Assembly (NCBI RefSeq): GCF_001625655.1
Contig: NZ_AUYB01000137.1
Location: 1 to 58,730 of the forward strand
From: Pseudoalteromonas luteoviolacea DSM 6061
GTDB lineage: Bacteria; Pseudomonadota; Gammaproteobacteria; Enterobacterales; Alteromonadaceae
Length of the DNA: 58,730 nt
Direction of reading: 5' to 3'
The notes under the pieces were generated by a model, which was not told where the DNA came from, did no database searches, and saw only the letters and a list, made by a program, of their open reading frames with translations. A program made the translations under genes and the position numbers. Positions 46,386 to 54,733 of the stretch are shown here, piece by piece; positions within the stretch are counted from its first letter, which is position 1; the number at the start of each line of letters is the position of its first letter.

Positions 46386-48896
46386 ATGAGAATTAGATTA
46401 GGGTTTTCAGAAGTGATAAATTCGACCGGTCCATTCCTGTTTACAACAGCGCTTTGTGTATTTGTACTTTCGCTGTTTCAGAGCTTTAATGCGAAAGCAA
46501 CTGGCTATAAACAACCATCAGAAGCAATTGCAGAGTTTGTAAACGAGTACAATGTACCGGATACCTTGGTGAGTCCCAAAGGACGTTGGATGGCGTTGCT
46601 GGAGGGGAATGATAGTGAGAAAACTGGCGCGCTGCATACCAAGAATTTGCTCGCTATTGCATTCAATCCTTTGAGCAGTATGCAAATAAACATCCCACGC
46701 TATACTTCAGTCTCTTTCAAGCATATTGACACCGGCGCGGTTATCAGGCCAAAAGCGATTCCCGAAGGAAATATTTTGCACCCAACATGGAGTGCTAATG
46801 ACCGGTACATGGCTTTTGTGTTAGAAACAAAGCAAGCTGCCCATCTGTGGGTGTATGATCTCAAACAGAAGAAAAGCCGTATTTTATCCCAGTTTCCATT
46901 GAATGGTTTTACCATGAACAAACCGTTTGAATGGTTAGCGGATAGTTCAGGTCTTATCGCAAATATAAGAGTCAACAACCCCACTTCTAATCAACGCCAC
47001 AAGCCAGAGGCTTCGGTACAGCAACCTTTGGTTATATCGGCGACTGCAAGCTTAGCAAAAGGGGCCAGTTCTGAATTTGGCTCTGTGCAACAAGATGAAT
47101 TTAAAAGATTTGCATTTGGGCAGCTTTACAAATTGCCTTTGCAAGGCAGAGCTGTTGGCATTGGTCAGCCAGCTTACTTCAGTGACTTTAGCGCGTCACC
47201 AGATGCGACGAATATATTAGTTGCAATGATGGATATGTCACAATTGCCAGATATGCAAAAAGCAGACTTTGATAGACAAAGATACAGTGTCTGGCAAATT
47301 TGGGGAATGAGAGGGATCCCTTTATATGAAGTTTATCGCCCGCAAGAAGTCTTACAAATTGCCAATGTTTTATCCGAGCCTTTTTCTCAGCCGGTTGTCA
47401 AAAGGGCATTTCAATGGCGTGCAGACAAAGGTGCAACATTAGTATGGGCTGAGTCCAGCGATGGTGAGGAAAACGAAAGTTTGTACAGTATTTCGGCTCC
47501 TTTTAAGCGTGAACCAAGATTATATGCCGAAACGCCAGGGCGTGTTTCCCATATCTTGTGGGGAGATAGTCAACTTGCAATTTTGGTGATGAATCAAGGT
47601 AACGGTAAAATGACTTACTATGCATTTTCACCATTAACGCCAGACCGTTCACGTGTGCCCCTCAATTTATTTGATGATTTATCTGCAGGTTCATCACGCG
47701 AGTTGATCCACACCAAAAATGACTTAGGTGTAGATGTCGTTAAAGTTGCTGGTGGACGTTATTTATTTTTAAAAGGCATTAAAAGAGAGAATGGCGTTGA
47801 TACGCCGTATTTATCAAGGTTTGATGCCAGAGGTAATTTATTTACATCAATTTGGCAGTCAAGTGCGCCATATTTTGAGCAAGTTATCGATGTAATTTCA
47901 GATGACGGCATGCGCTTTGTTACTCAAAAGCAATCTAAAAGCAACCCCGCCAACTATTTTTCAAGGAACTTGACGTTTGATACTGTTGAGCAGCTTACCA
48001 GAAATAGGCATCCATATCCGAGTATGCAAGCAATCAGTAAAGAAGATATGAGCTTTAAAGCTGGTGGACATACGATTAAAGGCGACTTTTATTTGCCGAA
48101 CAGTTTCGATCCAAGTAATGGTCGAATCCCTGTATTGATCTGGTTAAACATGCAGCAAGAAAAGACATCAAAAGGAGTTAAATCACCCTATTTATTCTCG
48201 CAACTAAATGCATTGAATGGGGCAGCTTATGTGCACGAAGGTTATGCCGTGCTCAACATTCGAAATTTGCAAACACTCGACCAGCAAATGCACGGTGAGG
48301 CATTATCCAAATATTTGCAGGATAGTGCTCAGGCAATCGTTTCGACTTTGATTGCTCAAGGGATTGCTGACAAGAATAAAATTGCTGTAGGTGGCCATGG
48401 TTTGGCTGCAACTAATGTTGTAAAGTTACTGGCAGAAACGGACTTATTTGTCACAGGTATAGCCCGAAGTGGCACCTACAATTTGACGCTCGCCCCGTTT
48501 ATGTTTGGTCAAGGGGAAGAGAGCTTGTGGGCGAATCAATCACAATACATAGAAAACTCCGTTATTTTTAAAGCGAATGACGTGAATGCTTCATTGCTAT
48601 TGGTTCACGGTTATCAAGATAGGGGCAATGGAAGTTATCCGATTCAGTCAGAGCGTTTATTCAGTGCAATGAATGATATGGGTAAGTCTGTGAGGCTGGT
48701 GATGTTGCCAAGTAGCGGGCATATGTACAGCGAGCAAGAAGAGGTATTGCATATGCTTTATGAACAGTCTCAGTGGTTGAAATTGCACTTTGAATCACTA
48801 CCCGAGATTGAAGTTTCGGATACGATACCGGAGATATTTAGATTTGAACTGCCAGCACCGCAAGAGCAGGTAGAGTATTCATCTCCGTGGGGTTAA
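46386..48896 (+). CDS. S9-like glutamyl-peptidase homologue lacking the catalytic Ser
   Basis: About 836 residues. The start at ATG 46386 gives a signal/anchor helix (FLFTTALCVFVLSLFQSFNA); a GTG at 46335 would add 17 residues. A propeller region (about 60-560) is followed by an alpha/beta hydrolase domain close to glutamyl-peptidase-type S9 enzymes: GIARSGTYNLTLAPFMFGQ, VHGYQDRGNGS, PIQSERLFSAM, LPSSGHMY. In those enzymes the nucleophile lies in GGHSYGAF; here the same place reads GGHGLAAT, so residue 672 is Gly, not Ser. Asp and His positions are kept. I infer a catalytically dead or altered binding protein, perhaps linked to the adjacent LacI-glycosyltransferase unit. A strong terminator follows. 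Confidence 0.8.
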   Translation: MRIRLGFSEVINSTGPFLFTTALCVFVLSLFQSFNAKATGYKQPSEAIAEFVNEYNVPDTLVSPKGRWMALLEGNDSEKTGALHTKNLLAIAFNPLSSMQINIPRYTSVSFKHIDTGAVIRPKAIPEGNILHPTWSANDRYMAFVLETKQAAHLWVYDLKQKKSRILSQFPLNGFTMNKPFEWLADSSGLIANIRVNNPTSNQRHKPEASVQQPLVISATASLAKGASSEFGSVQQDEFKRFAFGQLYKLPLQGRAVGIGQPAYFSDFSASPDATNILVAMMDMSQLPDMQKADFDRQRYSVWQIWGMRGIPLYEVYRPQEVLQIANVLSEPFSQPVVKRAFQWRADKGATLVWAESSDGEENESLYSISAPFKREPRLYAETPGRVSHILWGDSQLAILVMNQGNGKMTYYAFSPLTPDRSRVPLNLFDDLSAGSSRELIHTKNDLGVDVVKVAGGRYLFLKGIKRENGVDTPYLSRFDARGNLFTSIWQSSAPYFEQVIDVISDDGMRFVTQKQSKSNPANYFSRNLTFDTVEQLTRNRHPYPSMQAISKEDMSFKAGGHTIKGDFYLPNSFDPSNGRIPVLIWLNMQQEKTSKGVKSPYLFSQLNALNGAAYVHEGYAVLNIRNLQTLDQQMHGEALSKYLQDSAQAIVSTLIAQGIADKNKIAVGGHGLAATNVVKLLAETDLFVTGIARSGTYNLTLAPFMFGQGEESLWANQSQYIENSVIFKANDVNASLLLVHGYQDRGNGSYPIQSERLFSAMNDMGKSVRLVMLPSSGHMYSEQEEVLHMLYEQSQWLKLHFESLPEIEVSDTIPEIFRFELPAPQEQVEYSSPWG

Positions 48897-48904
48897 AGAA
48901 ATTT

Positions 48905-48928
48905 AAAAGGCCCTGTGAGGGCCTTTTT
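48905..48928 (+). terminator. Rho-independent terminator shared by convergent genes
   Basis: AAAAGGCCCT, a GTG loop and AGGGCCTTTTT. It serves the S9-like gene on the plus strand and probably rhtA on the minus strand as well. Confidence 0.92.
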
Positions 48929-48963
48929 AGCGAGTATTAATACGCTCATACGTTAATAACGTC

Positions 48964-49812
48964 TTACTCTTTTTGTGTAATTGAGCTGCCCAGTGAAGCC
49001 GCAATGACCATAAATATTGCAAACCACTGCCAGACAGTCAAAAGCTCTCCAAGAATCATTAAACCTGCCAGTGCCGCAATTGCAGGTTCTAAACTCATCA
49101 TAATACTGAACCCTTGAGCAGGCATATTGCGTAGCGCAACCATTTCTAAGCTATAGGGCAGGGCGCTAGAAAGTAGGCCAATGGCCAGGCCTAGCGGGAT
49201 CAACTGCCAGTCAACTAATGCCATGCCTTGGGAAATGACTCCAAATGGTACGACCGCAAAAGCAGCAACGCTCATTCCCAAAGCAACTGTAATACCGCCT
49301 GAACCTTGTCCGCCACTTTTTTTGCCAAATATAATATACCCAGCCCAACAAGCGCCCGCTACTAAGGCTAAAATTACACCAATAGGATCTAAGCCATCCA
49401 CATCGCTAATGTCTGGGAGAAGTAATAAAATGCCAGCAATAGCAAGCAATACCCAAAGGTAATCACGTTTTCGTTTTGATGAAAACAACGCGACGGCTAA
49501 AGGCCCAGTGAACTCAAGTGCAACACCTATTCCCAGTGGAATGCGCTCGATTGCGTAATAAAACGTTAAGTTCATTACGCCCAAAGATAAGCCGTAAAGA
49601 ATAACAGGGCGCCAATTTGCAGGTAACTTTCGCCAAGGTCTAAAAACAAGGCACAAAATCAGAGCTGAAAAGCCAAGACGGTAAGCCGTAGTACCCTCAG
49701 GACCGACATAAGGAAACAGTTGTTTTGCGATTGATGCGCCAGACTGAATAGTCACCATGGCTAAAAGAAGACAAGCAATCGCATACAAAAAACGCTTATC
49801 CAGAATTTGCAT
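48964..49812 (-). CDS. rhtA: EamA/DMT transporter, RhtA-type threonine/homoserine exporter
   Basis: 282 residues with ten predicted helices. The order of blocks follows E. coli RhtA closely: MVTIQSGASIAKQLFPYVG, YRLGFSALIL, GVALEFTGPLAVALFSSKRK, GACWAGYIIFGK, ALPYSLEMVAL and MMSLEPAIAALAGL. RhtA exports threonine and homoserine across the inner membrane by proton exchange. It stands alone on the minus strand. The window also has a ThrE-type exporter about 5 kb away. Confidence 0.88.
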   Translation of the reverse strand: MQILDKRFLYAIACLLLAMVTIQSGASIAKQLFPYVGPEGTTAYRLGFSALILCLVFRPWRKLPANWRPVILYGLSLGVMNLTFYYAIERIPLGIGVALEFTGPLAVALFSSKRKRDYLWVLLAIAGILLLLPDISDVDGLDPIGVILALVAGACWAGYIIFGKKSGGQGSGGITVALGMSVAAFAVVPFGVISQGMALVDWQLIPLGLAIGLLSSALPYSLEMVALRNMPAQGFSIMMSLEPAIAALAGLMILGELLTVWQWFAIFMVIAASLGSSITQKE

Positions 49813-50028
49813 TGATATACCTACTAGCTAAAAGAGGCCGCTAGTCTATAGCTTTCGCGCACCTCACTCAATGATTTTGTATACATTATTCTATAGTTGC
49901 TGTTTTTTTACTTTCCCATGTGTTTATTATGTTTTTGTTGTGTTTTTAGGGTTAAAAAAACAATTCGATTGTGAATTTGTTTTGTATCAGAATGTCGCGT
50001 TTATTCATATTTCATTTTGTCTGCGGCA

Positions 50029-50820
50029 CTAAATTTCGCCGCTTTCTAAAAATGTTTGCCAAGTCTTTTCATGACGTGACATTTGTTTATGTTTCTTTGA
50101 AGACCAGTGGGCTCGTTCGTCTTGCTCCGTTAAGAATGGACCTGCGCGACACATACTGCAATGTGTTTCAGATAAATAGCCTGGGAACTGGAGTGAGACT
50201 GGTAGAGGCAGTTGCCCCTTTGACGACCAAAAGTAGCTTATACCTCGCGTATCTTTTACATGCTTGTCTCTATCCACATTTCTTATCTTGTACTCTGGGA
50301 ATTGATCAATTTCAAAATCAGTTTGACCAAGATACGTAATATCAAGCCCTTGATGTAAAGTTTGTTCTAAATTCCACTCACAATAAGGCTTTACGTCTTT
50401 TGACGTAATGATGCTTAGCATTGGACCTTGCTTGTCCAATGCATATGTTTGCGAATACACTAAAAAGTACCGTAAAAGGCGCCTGTTTAAAGTATTAACT
50501 GTCAGGTTATTTTGCTTAAACTCATCGTGAGAAGCAAAGGCTGGGATCAATGGGAATTGAAAAACAACCACATCAAACTGCTGTTGGTTGAGCTGTTCCC
50601 AACAAGATGGGCTTGTAACATCAAACTCGGTTAATACTGGTGTTTTGGAATCTACAAGTTTATCGAAAGCGTGTTCTTGATACTTTCTTTTCAAGGTTTC
50701 TTCGCTATCGTAGATACTTGCAACCAAGGTTTTAGGTTTGAGGTATTTTTGAATAGAGTAGGAGAAGCTTAAATCACCATCTCCTACTGTCAAAATTCGC
50801 CACTGTGGATTCAACTTCAT
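50029..50820 (-). CDS. DUF2431/BMT5-like SAM-dependent methyltransferase with a C-terminal C2H2 zinc finger
   Basis: Residues 1-215 match the eukaryotic BMT5-like rRNA (uracil-N3) methyltransferase pattern: WRILTVGDGDLSFSYSIQKYL is the SAM-binding motif I, VASIYDSEETLKRKY follows, and FDVVVFQFPLIPAF sits in the motif IV place. The tail holds CSMCRAGPFLTEQDERAHWSS then KHKQMSRHE: a Cys-x2-Cys and two His spaced like a C2H2/U1-type finger. RNA methylation is likely; the target base is unknown. It is a single gene with gene-free DNA before it. Confidence 0.82.
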   Translation of the reverse strand: MKLNPQWRILTVGDGDLSFSYSIQKYLKPKTLVASIYDSEETLKRKYQEHAFDKLVDSKTPVLTEFDVTSPSCWEQLNQQQFDVVVFQFPLIPAFASHDEFKQNNLTVNTLNRRLLRYFLVYSQTYALDKQGPMLSIITSKDVKPYCEWNLEQTLHQGLDITYLGQTDFEIDQFPEYKIRNVDRDKHVKDTRGISYFWSSKGQLPLPVSLQFPGYLSETHCSMCRAGPFLTEQDERAHWSSKKHKQMSRHEKTWQTFLESGEI

Positions 50821-50919
50821 AAAATGCTACGGGTATTTCAAAACGCGTGATTATAGCAAACCAAACTAGCTGGTGAAGCGTTGTTTTTAGATACCAAGCA
50901 CATTTTTATGCTTTGATGG

Positions 50920-52005
50920 CTACGAATTTTTTAGCTCATCTAGCAAGTGCATTACATCAATACTAGCTTGTTCCATTCGATTAAGTTGTTGCACAGCACC
51001 TTGCTTATCACCTTTTTTAAACCTAGACACAGCCTCAACACCTGCTTTATGGACTTCGCGGTGAGGGGGCTCTAGTCGTTTGTATGCAGAGTTGTCTGAA
51101 TACAGTTTGGCACCATCCCCTGCAATCCACTTACCCAATCGGCAGGATGTATGGTCAGCAAAGTCTGTAACGGCTTTGTTGCTGCTGCCAGTAATGACAT
51201 TGTAAACTTCACTTTTCCAGACGACGTGATCTAACTTAACCGTTTGAATAAACGTTTGATTAGTCGCATTAGATATCGTGTTTCTCATTGAACCACAGCT
51301 CTCAACGATTTGCCCATACTCATCGTTTAAGTGCTCAATACTGCTAGACAGAACCTTATTGGACTCCTGAATAACGGATACATCTTTAACCGTTAGTCCT
51401 GTGGTATCAATAATTTTAGTAACAAGATCAGAAACTTCATTTGCAGATGCATTTGTGTTATTTGCCAAAGCTCGTACTTCATCGGCAACAACACTAAATC
51501 CACGACCAGCCTCTCCAGCTCTTGCCGCCTCTATTGCTGCGTTTAAAGCAAGCAAATTGGTCTGGTCTGAAATTTTAGAAATGGTAGTCACAAAGGTGTG
51601 AATATTATCCGCCATGTGCGACAGTCCGGATATATTGTCGGTCATACTAGACATATTTTCAGACAGCTTACCCATACCTGATAAGATTTTTGCCAGGGAC
51701 TCCTCAGATGTTTCAAATGATTGATTGACTTCTGCAATAGCTGCGCTGTCTTGCTCAATGTTTAAAAAACTTTGAAGTACAGTTTCTCGTATTCCTTGGA
51801 TCTGGTTCATACCGGATAACGCGCATTGTAATAATTGGTTATCGGTGTTGTCGTTTAATTGTTCTTGAGCTTCAACAAGTTGGTCTTGAAGCCTTTGATT
51901 TTCAGCTGCCAACCTTTGGTTTTCTTGAACTTGCTCAGCAAGTTCTAATTTTGTGCGGCGTAGCTCTTCCTTAAAATCGGTGTTAGAGAATAAGTTATTA
52001 AACAC
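50920..52005 (-). CDS. Soluble methyl-accepting chemotaxis protein with CZB zinc-sensing domain
   Basis: I set the start at GTG 52005 (MFNNLFSNTDFKEELRR), preceded by AAGGGG; an upstream ATG at 52104 adds residues with no family likeness. A coiled coil (about 15-60) leads to the MCP signalling domain with the highly conserved hairpin ISDQTNLLALNAAIEAARAGE, then GFSVVADEVRALA. The tail is a CZB domain: LDHVVW (His), CRLGKW (Cys) and HREVH (paired His), matching the four-ligand zinc pattern. No membrane segment is present, so it senses zinc or a linked oxidant in the cytoplasm. No che genes are nearby. Confidence 0.9.
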   Translation of the reverse strand: MFNNLFSNTDFKEELRRTKLELAEQVQENQRLAAENQRLQDQLVEAQEQLNDNTDNQLLQCALSGMNQIQGIRETVLQSFLNIEQDSAAIAEVNQSFETSEESLAKILSGMGKLSENMSSMTDNISGLSHMADNIHTFVTTISKISDQTNLLALNAAIEAARAGEAGRGFSVVADEVRALANNTNASANEVSDLVTKIIDTTGLTVKDVSVIQESNKVLSSSIEHLNDEYGQIVESCGSMRNTISNATNQTFIQTVKLDHVVWKSEVYNVITGSSNKAVTDFADHTSCRLGKWIAGDGAKLYSDNSAYKRLEPPHREVHKAGVEAVSRFKKGDKQGAVQQLNRMEQASIDVMHLLDELKNS

Positions 52006-52223
52006 TGATTTAATCCCCTTTATATGTGCGCTTGTTGTGCATGAGTGTGATTCGATTTGCGAATACACGGCTCGTTGTAATTTTAAACAATGTGTCCATT
52101 GCATTGTTTGCTATTGTGACACAAATTTTTTATGAAGTATTTTATATGAACAAGCGAATGGCTATTTTTCTTAAAAATAAGATATATCAAGAAGTAAAGG
52201 TTAATAAAAGGGGAAATTGTTGT

Positions 52224-53066
52224 TTATCTTTGTCGAGGCTTTGAGCGCACTGACTTAAGGCTTTTGTTGCTGTACATTGCTGCATCGGCTAAGTGCAGTA
52301 GTTTATCTGGCGCTGTTTGTGTGTCTGTAGCTGTATATCCGATACTCATGCCAACACCATATTCGAAAACTTCTTCAAGTAGCTTTTGTCTGAGCTTATC
52401 GTCGTCATTTTGCGCTTTGGAGCCAAAAGCGACAAATTCATCGCCCCCAATCCTAAAGCAGTTATCCTCTCCAAAAACCTGCCTTAAGGCAGTGGCAATC
52501 TTTTTTAATATGGCATCACCGCAATTGTGCCCATATTTATCATTTGCGCATTTAAAGTCATCTAAATCAAAATAAAAAAGAGTCGGGTGTTGTTCACAAA
52601 GTTTAGTAAACTGGGTAAAACAGGCTCTTCGATTACCAATTTGTGTTAACTCATCATGGGTCGCATCAAACTTGAGCTTTTCTTCTAATTTTTTTCGCTG
52701 CTGAATTTCATTATTCAGTTGAGCAATGGTTTCTCTTTTACGCACTATCATGGTGTACAGTGCATAACAGATGAGTAAAAAGCCAATTTGCTTTAATGAG
52801 GTATCTAAAGCTATTACTGGGAATATATCTACTGCAATAAAATCATCCAATAAATCAAGCAGTAGCCCTACACAGTAAATCACCCAAGCGCATATTAAGA
52901 CTGTGTTTTTGAGGTGTGGTGCAGAGTAGACAATCATGGTTGAGGCAATGCTAAACCAAAATAGCTCTTCCAATGAATCGAGCAAATCTCCGGGTTGCTC
53001 TCGCATCCAAAGGTAAAACCCTAACACAAAGATCCAAATCGCCCCGTAAAGCAGCTTTTGATACAT
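52224..53066 (-). CDS. Membrane diguanylate cyclase (GGDEF)
   Basis: Residues 1-120 hold about five hydrophobic helices (MASE-like sensor), followed by a short coiled coil (about 120-145) and a GGDEF domain (about 150-280). The signature FRIGGDEFVAFG is intact; the family starts with DATHDELTQIGNRR and FYFDLDDFKCANDKYGHNCGD, where the metal Asp lies. It should make c-di-GMP. No RxxD inhibitory site is obvious. No phosphodiesterase gene is nearby. Confidence 0.92.
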   Translation of the reverse strand: MYQKLLYGAIWIFVLGFYLWMREQPGDLLDSLEELFWFSIASTMIVYSAPHLKNTVLICAWVIYCVGLLLDLLDDFIAVDIFPVIALDTSLKQIGFLLICYALYTMIVRKRETIAQLNNEIQQRKKLEEKLKFDATHDELTQIGNRRACFTQFTKLCEQHPTLFYFDLDDFKCANDKYGHNCGDAILKKIATALRQVFGEDNCFRIGGDEFVAFGSKAQNDDDKLRQKLLEEVFEYGVGMSIGYTATDTQTAPDKLLHLADAAMYSNKSLKSVRSKPRQR

Positions 53067-53175
53067 ATATTGTACTCCCCACGCTACTCTTTAACTTATA
53101 GCAGCTATCGTTTCGATTTGCCCATCTGCAAACAAACTTACTACAATTATTCAGTCGCTTGAAATAATTATTCTT

Positions 53176-53219
53176 CAAGATAAAGAACGTTATGTTTTCT
53201 CATAAGGCTCTTTATCTTG
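53176..53219. repeat. 11-base inverted repeat upstream of the diguanylate cyclase gene
   Basis: CAAGATAAAGA and TCTTTATCTTG are separated by 22 bases. It lies between the DUF3429 stop (53364) and the GGDEF start (53066), where a terminator would be expected, but no T run follows. Confidence 0.5.
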
Positions 53220-53363
53220 CTGTGGAGTGGGATCGTTCAGATAGCCACTCGCTCGCCATTATTTCGCAATGGTAATCTATCAGATCGAGAACTTGTAGCT
53301 TTTTTACATTAGATTAAAAGAATAGTTAAGGTGTCCCTGCAGTAAAGTCGTGTAAACATTATT

Positions 53364-53786
53364 CTATCTAGTTAATTCAATTGCTTGTGAGATCATAAAT
53401 AGGTGCGATACAAAAACAACAGACGTTAAAATGAAACGCATTTGCTTGTAATCTTTGTGAGTTTCCTGCCATTTTGGCATTGCCTTCTCTGTCCAAAGTA
53501 CAATCCAAAAACAGGCTGCTAAATAACAAAGCACAAGTGTTGGTGTTAATAAAGGCAGTAAAGGAAATGGAATAACTGTCGCAACGGCGAGCATCGCATG
53601 TGACTTGGGTTGCTCACCAGCTCTCCATAGTGTGCCAGCCATAAAGGCCAAAATGCCCATACTGTAAAAGCTAAATACTTCGACTAAGGCTTCCGAGCTA
53701 CCTAACATCAGGGTTGAGGCAATACAAAGTAAAAACGGTACGAAACCTAAATAGCCCAATTGGATATGGTTAAAATATGGATGCAT
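53364..53786 (-). CDS. DUF3429-family membrane protein
   Basis: 140 residues with four hydrophobic helices and the family start LGYLGFVPFLLCI. The later block MGILAFMAGTLWRAGEQP is also typical. The role of DUF3429 is unknown to me. It is divergent from ahpC, so both promoters share the 268-base spacer. Confidence 0.82.
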   Translation of the reverse strand: MHPYFNHIQLGYLGFVPFLLCIASTLMLGSSEALVEVFSFYSMGILAFMAGTLWRAGEQPKSHAMLAVATVIPFPLLPLLTPTLVLCYLAACFWIVLWTEKAMPKWQETHKDYKQMRFILTSVVFVSHLFMISQAIELTR

Positions 53787-53934
53787 AAGTACTCTTTAAT
53801 GTTGTTTATTGGTTCTGGTCGGCAATGAGCTAACACATTGTCATGCTAAACGCTGATGTTTTCGCAACTCTCTATACGTACGTGTCGATTATACCTAAGG
53901 TTTAGTGGACTGCTCAGTTTATTCAATCAAATTA

Positions 53935-53975
53935 TTCGATAGCAATGATAGTTTTAATCAATTTTATTTAATCCT
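53935..53975 (+). promoter_or_regulatory. Possible OxyR-like site upstream of ahpC
   Basis: GATAGCAATGATAG and an AT-rich stretch after it partly match the ATAG-N7-CTAT spacing of OxyR sites. ahpC is a standard OxyR target, which is the main reason to suspect it. The match itself is weak. Confidence 0.25.
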
Positions 53976-54054
53976 CTCTAGCTTATATCTTTGTATTCAA
54001 GCAAAGCAGCTTAGGTTGCTAAAAAAAATTACATACTTCTAATAGAGGATAGTT

Positions 54055-54624
54055 ATGAGCACTTCATTGATTAATACAAAACTTTTACCTTTCAACGCTA
54101 CAGCTTATCACAAAGGTGATTTTGTCGACGTATCAGAGCAAAACTTATTAGGTAAATGGAGCATTGTGTTCTTTTACCCGGCAGACTTCACTTTCGTGTG
54201 TCCTACTGAGCTAGGCGACCTAGCTGATTACTACGCTCAATTACAAGAGATGGGTGTTGAAGTTTACTCTGTATCAACAGATACGCATTTCACGCACAAA
54301 GCATGGCACGACGCGTCAGACACAATTAAGAAAATTGAATTTCCAATGATTGGCGACCCTACGGGCAGAATCACGCGTAATTTTGGTGTGATGATAGAAG
54401 AAGAAGGTTTGGCGCTACGCGGAACATTTGTCATCAATCCTGAAGGTGAGATTAAGGTGATTGAAACTCATGATTTAGGCATTGGCCGCAGTGCAAAAGA
54501 GCTTGTTCGTAAGGTTCAAGCTGCACAGTATATTGCAACGCATGATGGTGAAGTTTGTCCTGCGTCTTGGCAGCCAGGTGAAGAGACTTTAGCGCCGTCT
54601 TTGGACTTAGTAGGTAAAATTTAA
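54055..54624 (+). CDS. ahpC: Alkyl hydroperoxide reductase subunit C (typical 2-Cys peroxiredoxin)
   Basis: 189 residues. The peroxidatic Cys is in DFTFVCPTELGDL (about 47), the resolving Cys in GEVCPASW (about 166), and the structural motif YPADFTFVCPTE is intact. It reduces hydrogen peroxide and organic peroxides in the cytoplasm and is recycled by AhpF, encoded 110 bases downstream. Length and order match enterobacterial AhpC. Ribosome site GAGGAT. Confidence 0.97.
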   Translation: MSTSLINTKLLPFNATAYHKGDFVDVSEQNLLGKWSIVFFYPADFTFVCPTELGDLADYYAQLQEMGVEVYSVSTDTHFTHKAWHDASDTIKKIEFPMIGDPTGRITRNFGVMIEEEGLALRGTFVINPEGEIKVIETHDLGIGRSAKELVRKVQAAQYIATHDGEVCPASWQPGEETLAPSLDLVGKI

Positions 54625-54640
54625 TATCAACCTACTCCTA

Positions 54641-54664
54641 ACCTACCGACTGTAGTCGGTAGGT
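54641..54664 (+). repeat. Hairpin between ahpC and ahpF
   Basis: ACCTACCGAC, TGTA loop, GTCGGTAGGT: a perfect 10-base stem with no T run. It could lower expression of ahpF compared with ahpC, or protect the ahpC mRNA. Confidence 0.7.
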
Positions 54665-54733
54665 ACCTATTTGAATTTGCATACTTTTTAACAAGCAAGC
54701 ATGTGCTTTGCGTTTCAATGAGGAATTAAAAAT

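Noticed and set aside
36732..48896. The two S9 homologues as a recent duplication
   Set aside because: They belong to different S9 branches with different elbow motifs and lengths, so they are not close copies.
49971..50339. 122-codon plus-strand frame downstream of the rhtA start region
   Set aside because: It overlaps the methyltransferase gene on the other strand, which has clear motifs; the frame has no ribosome site.
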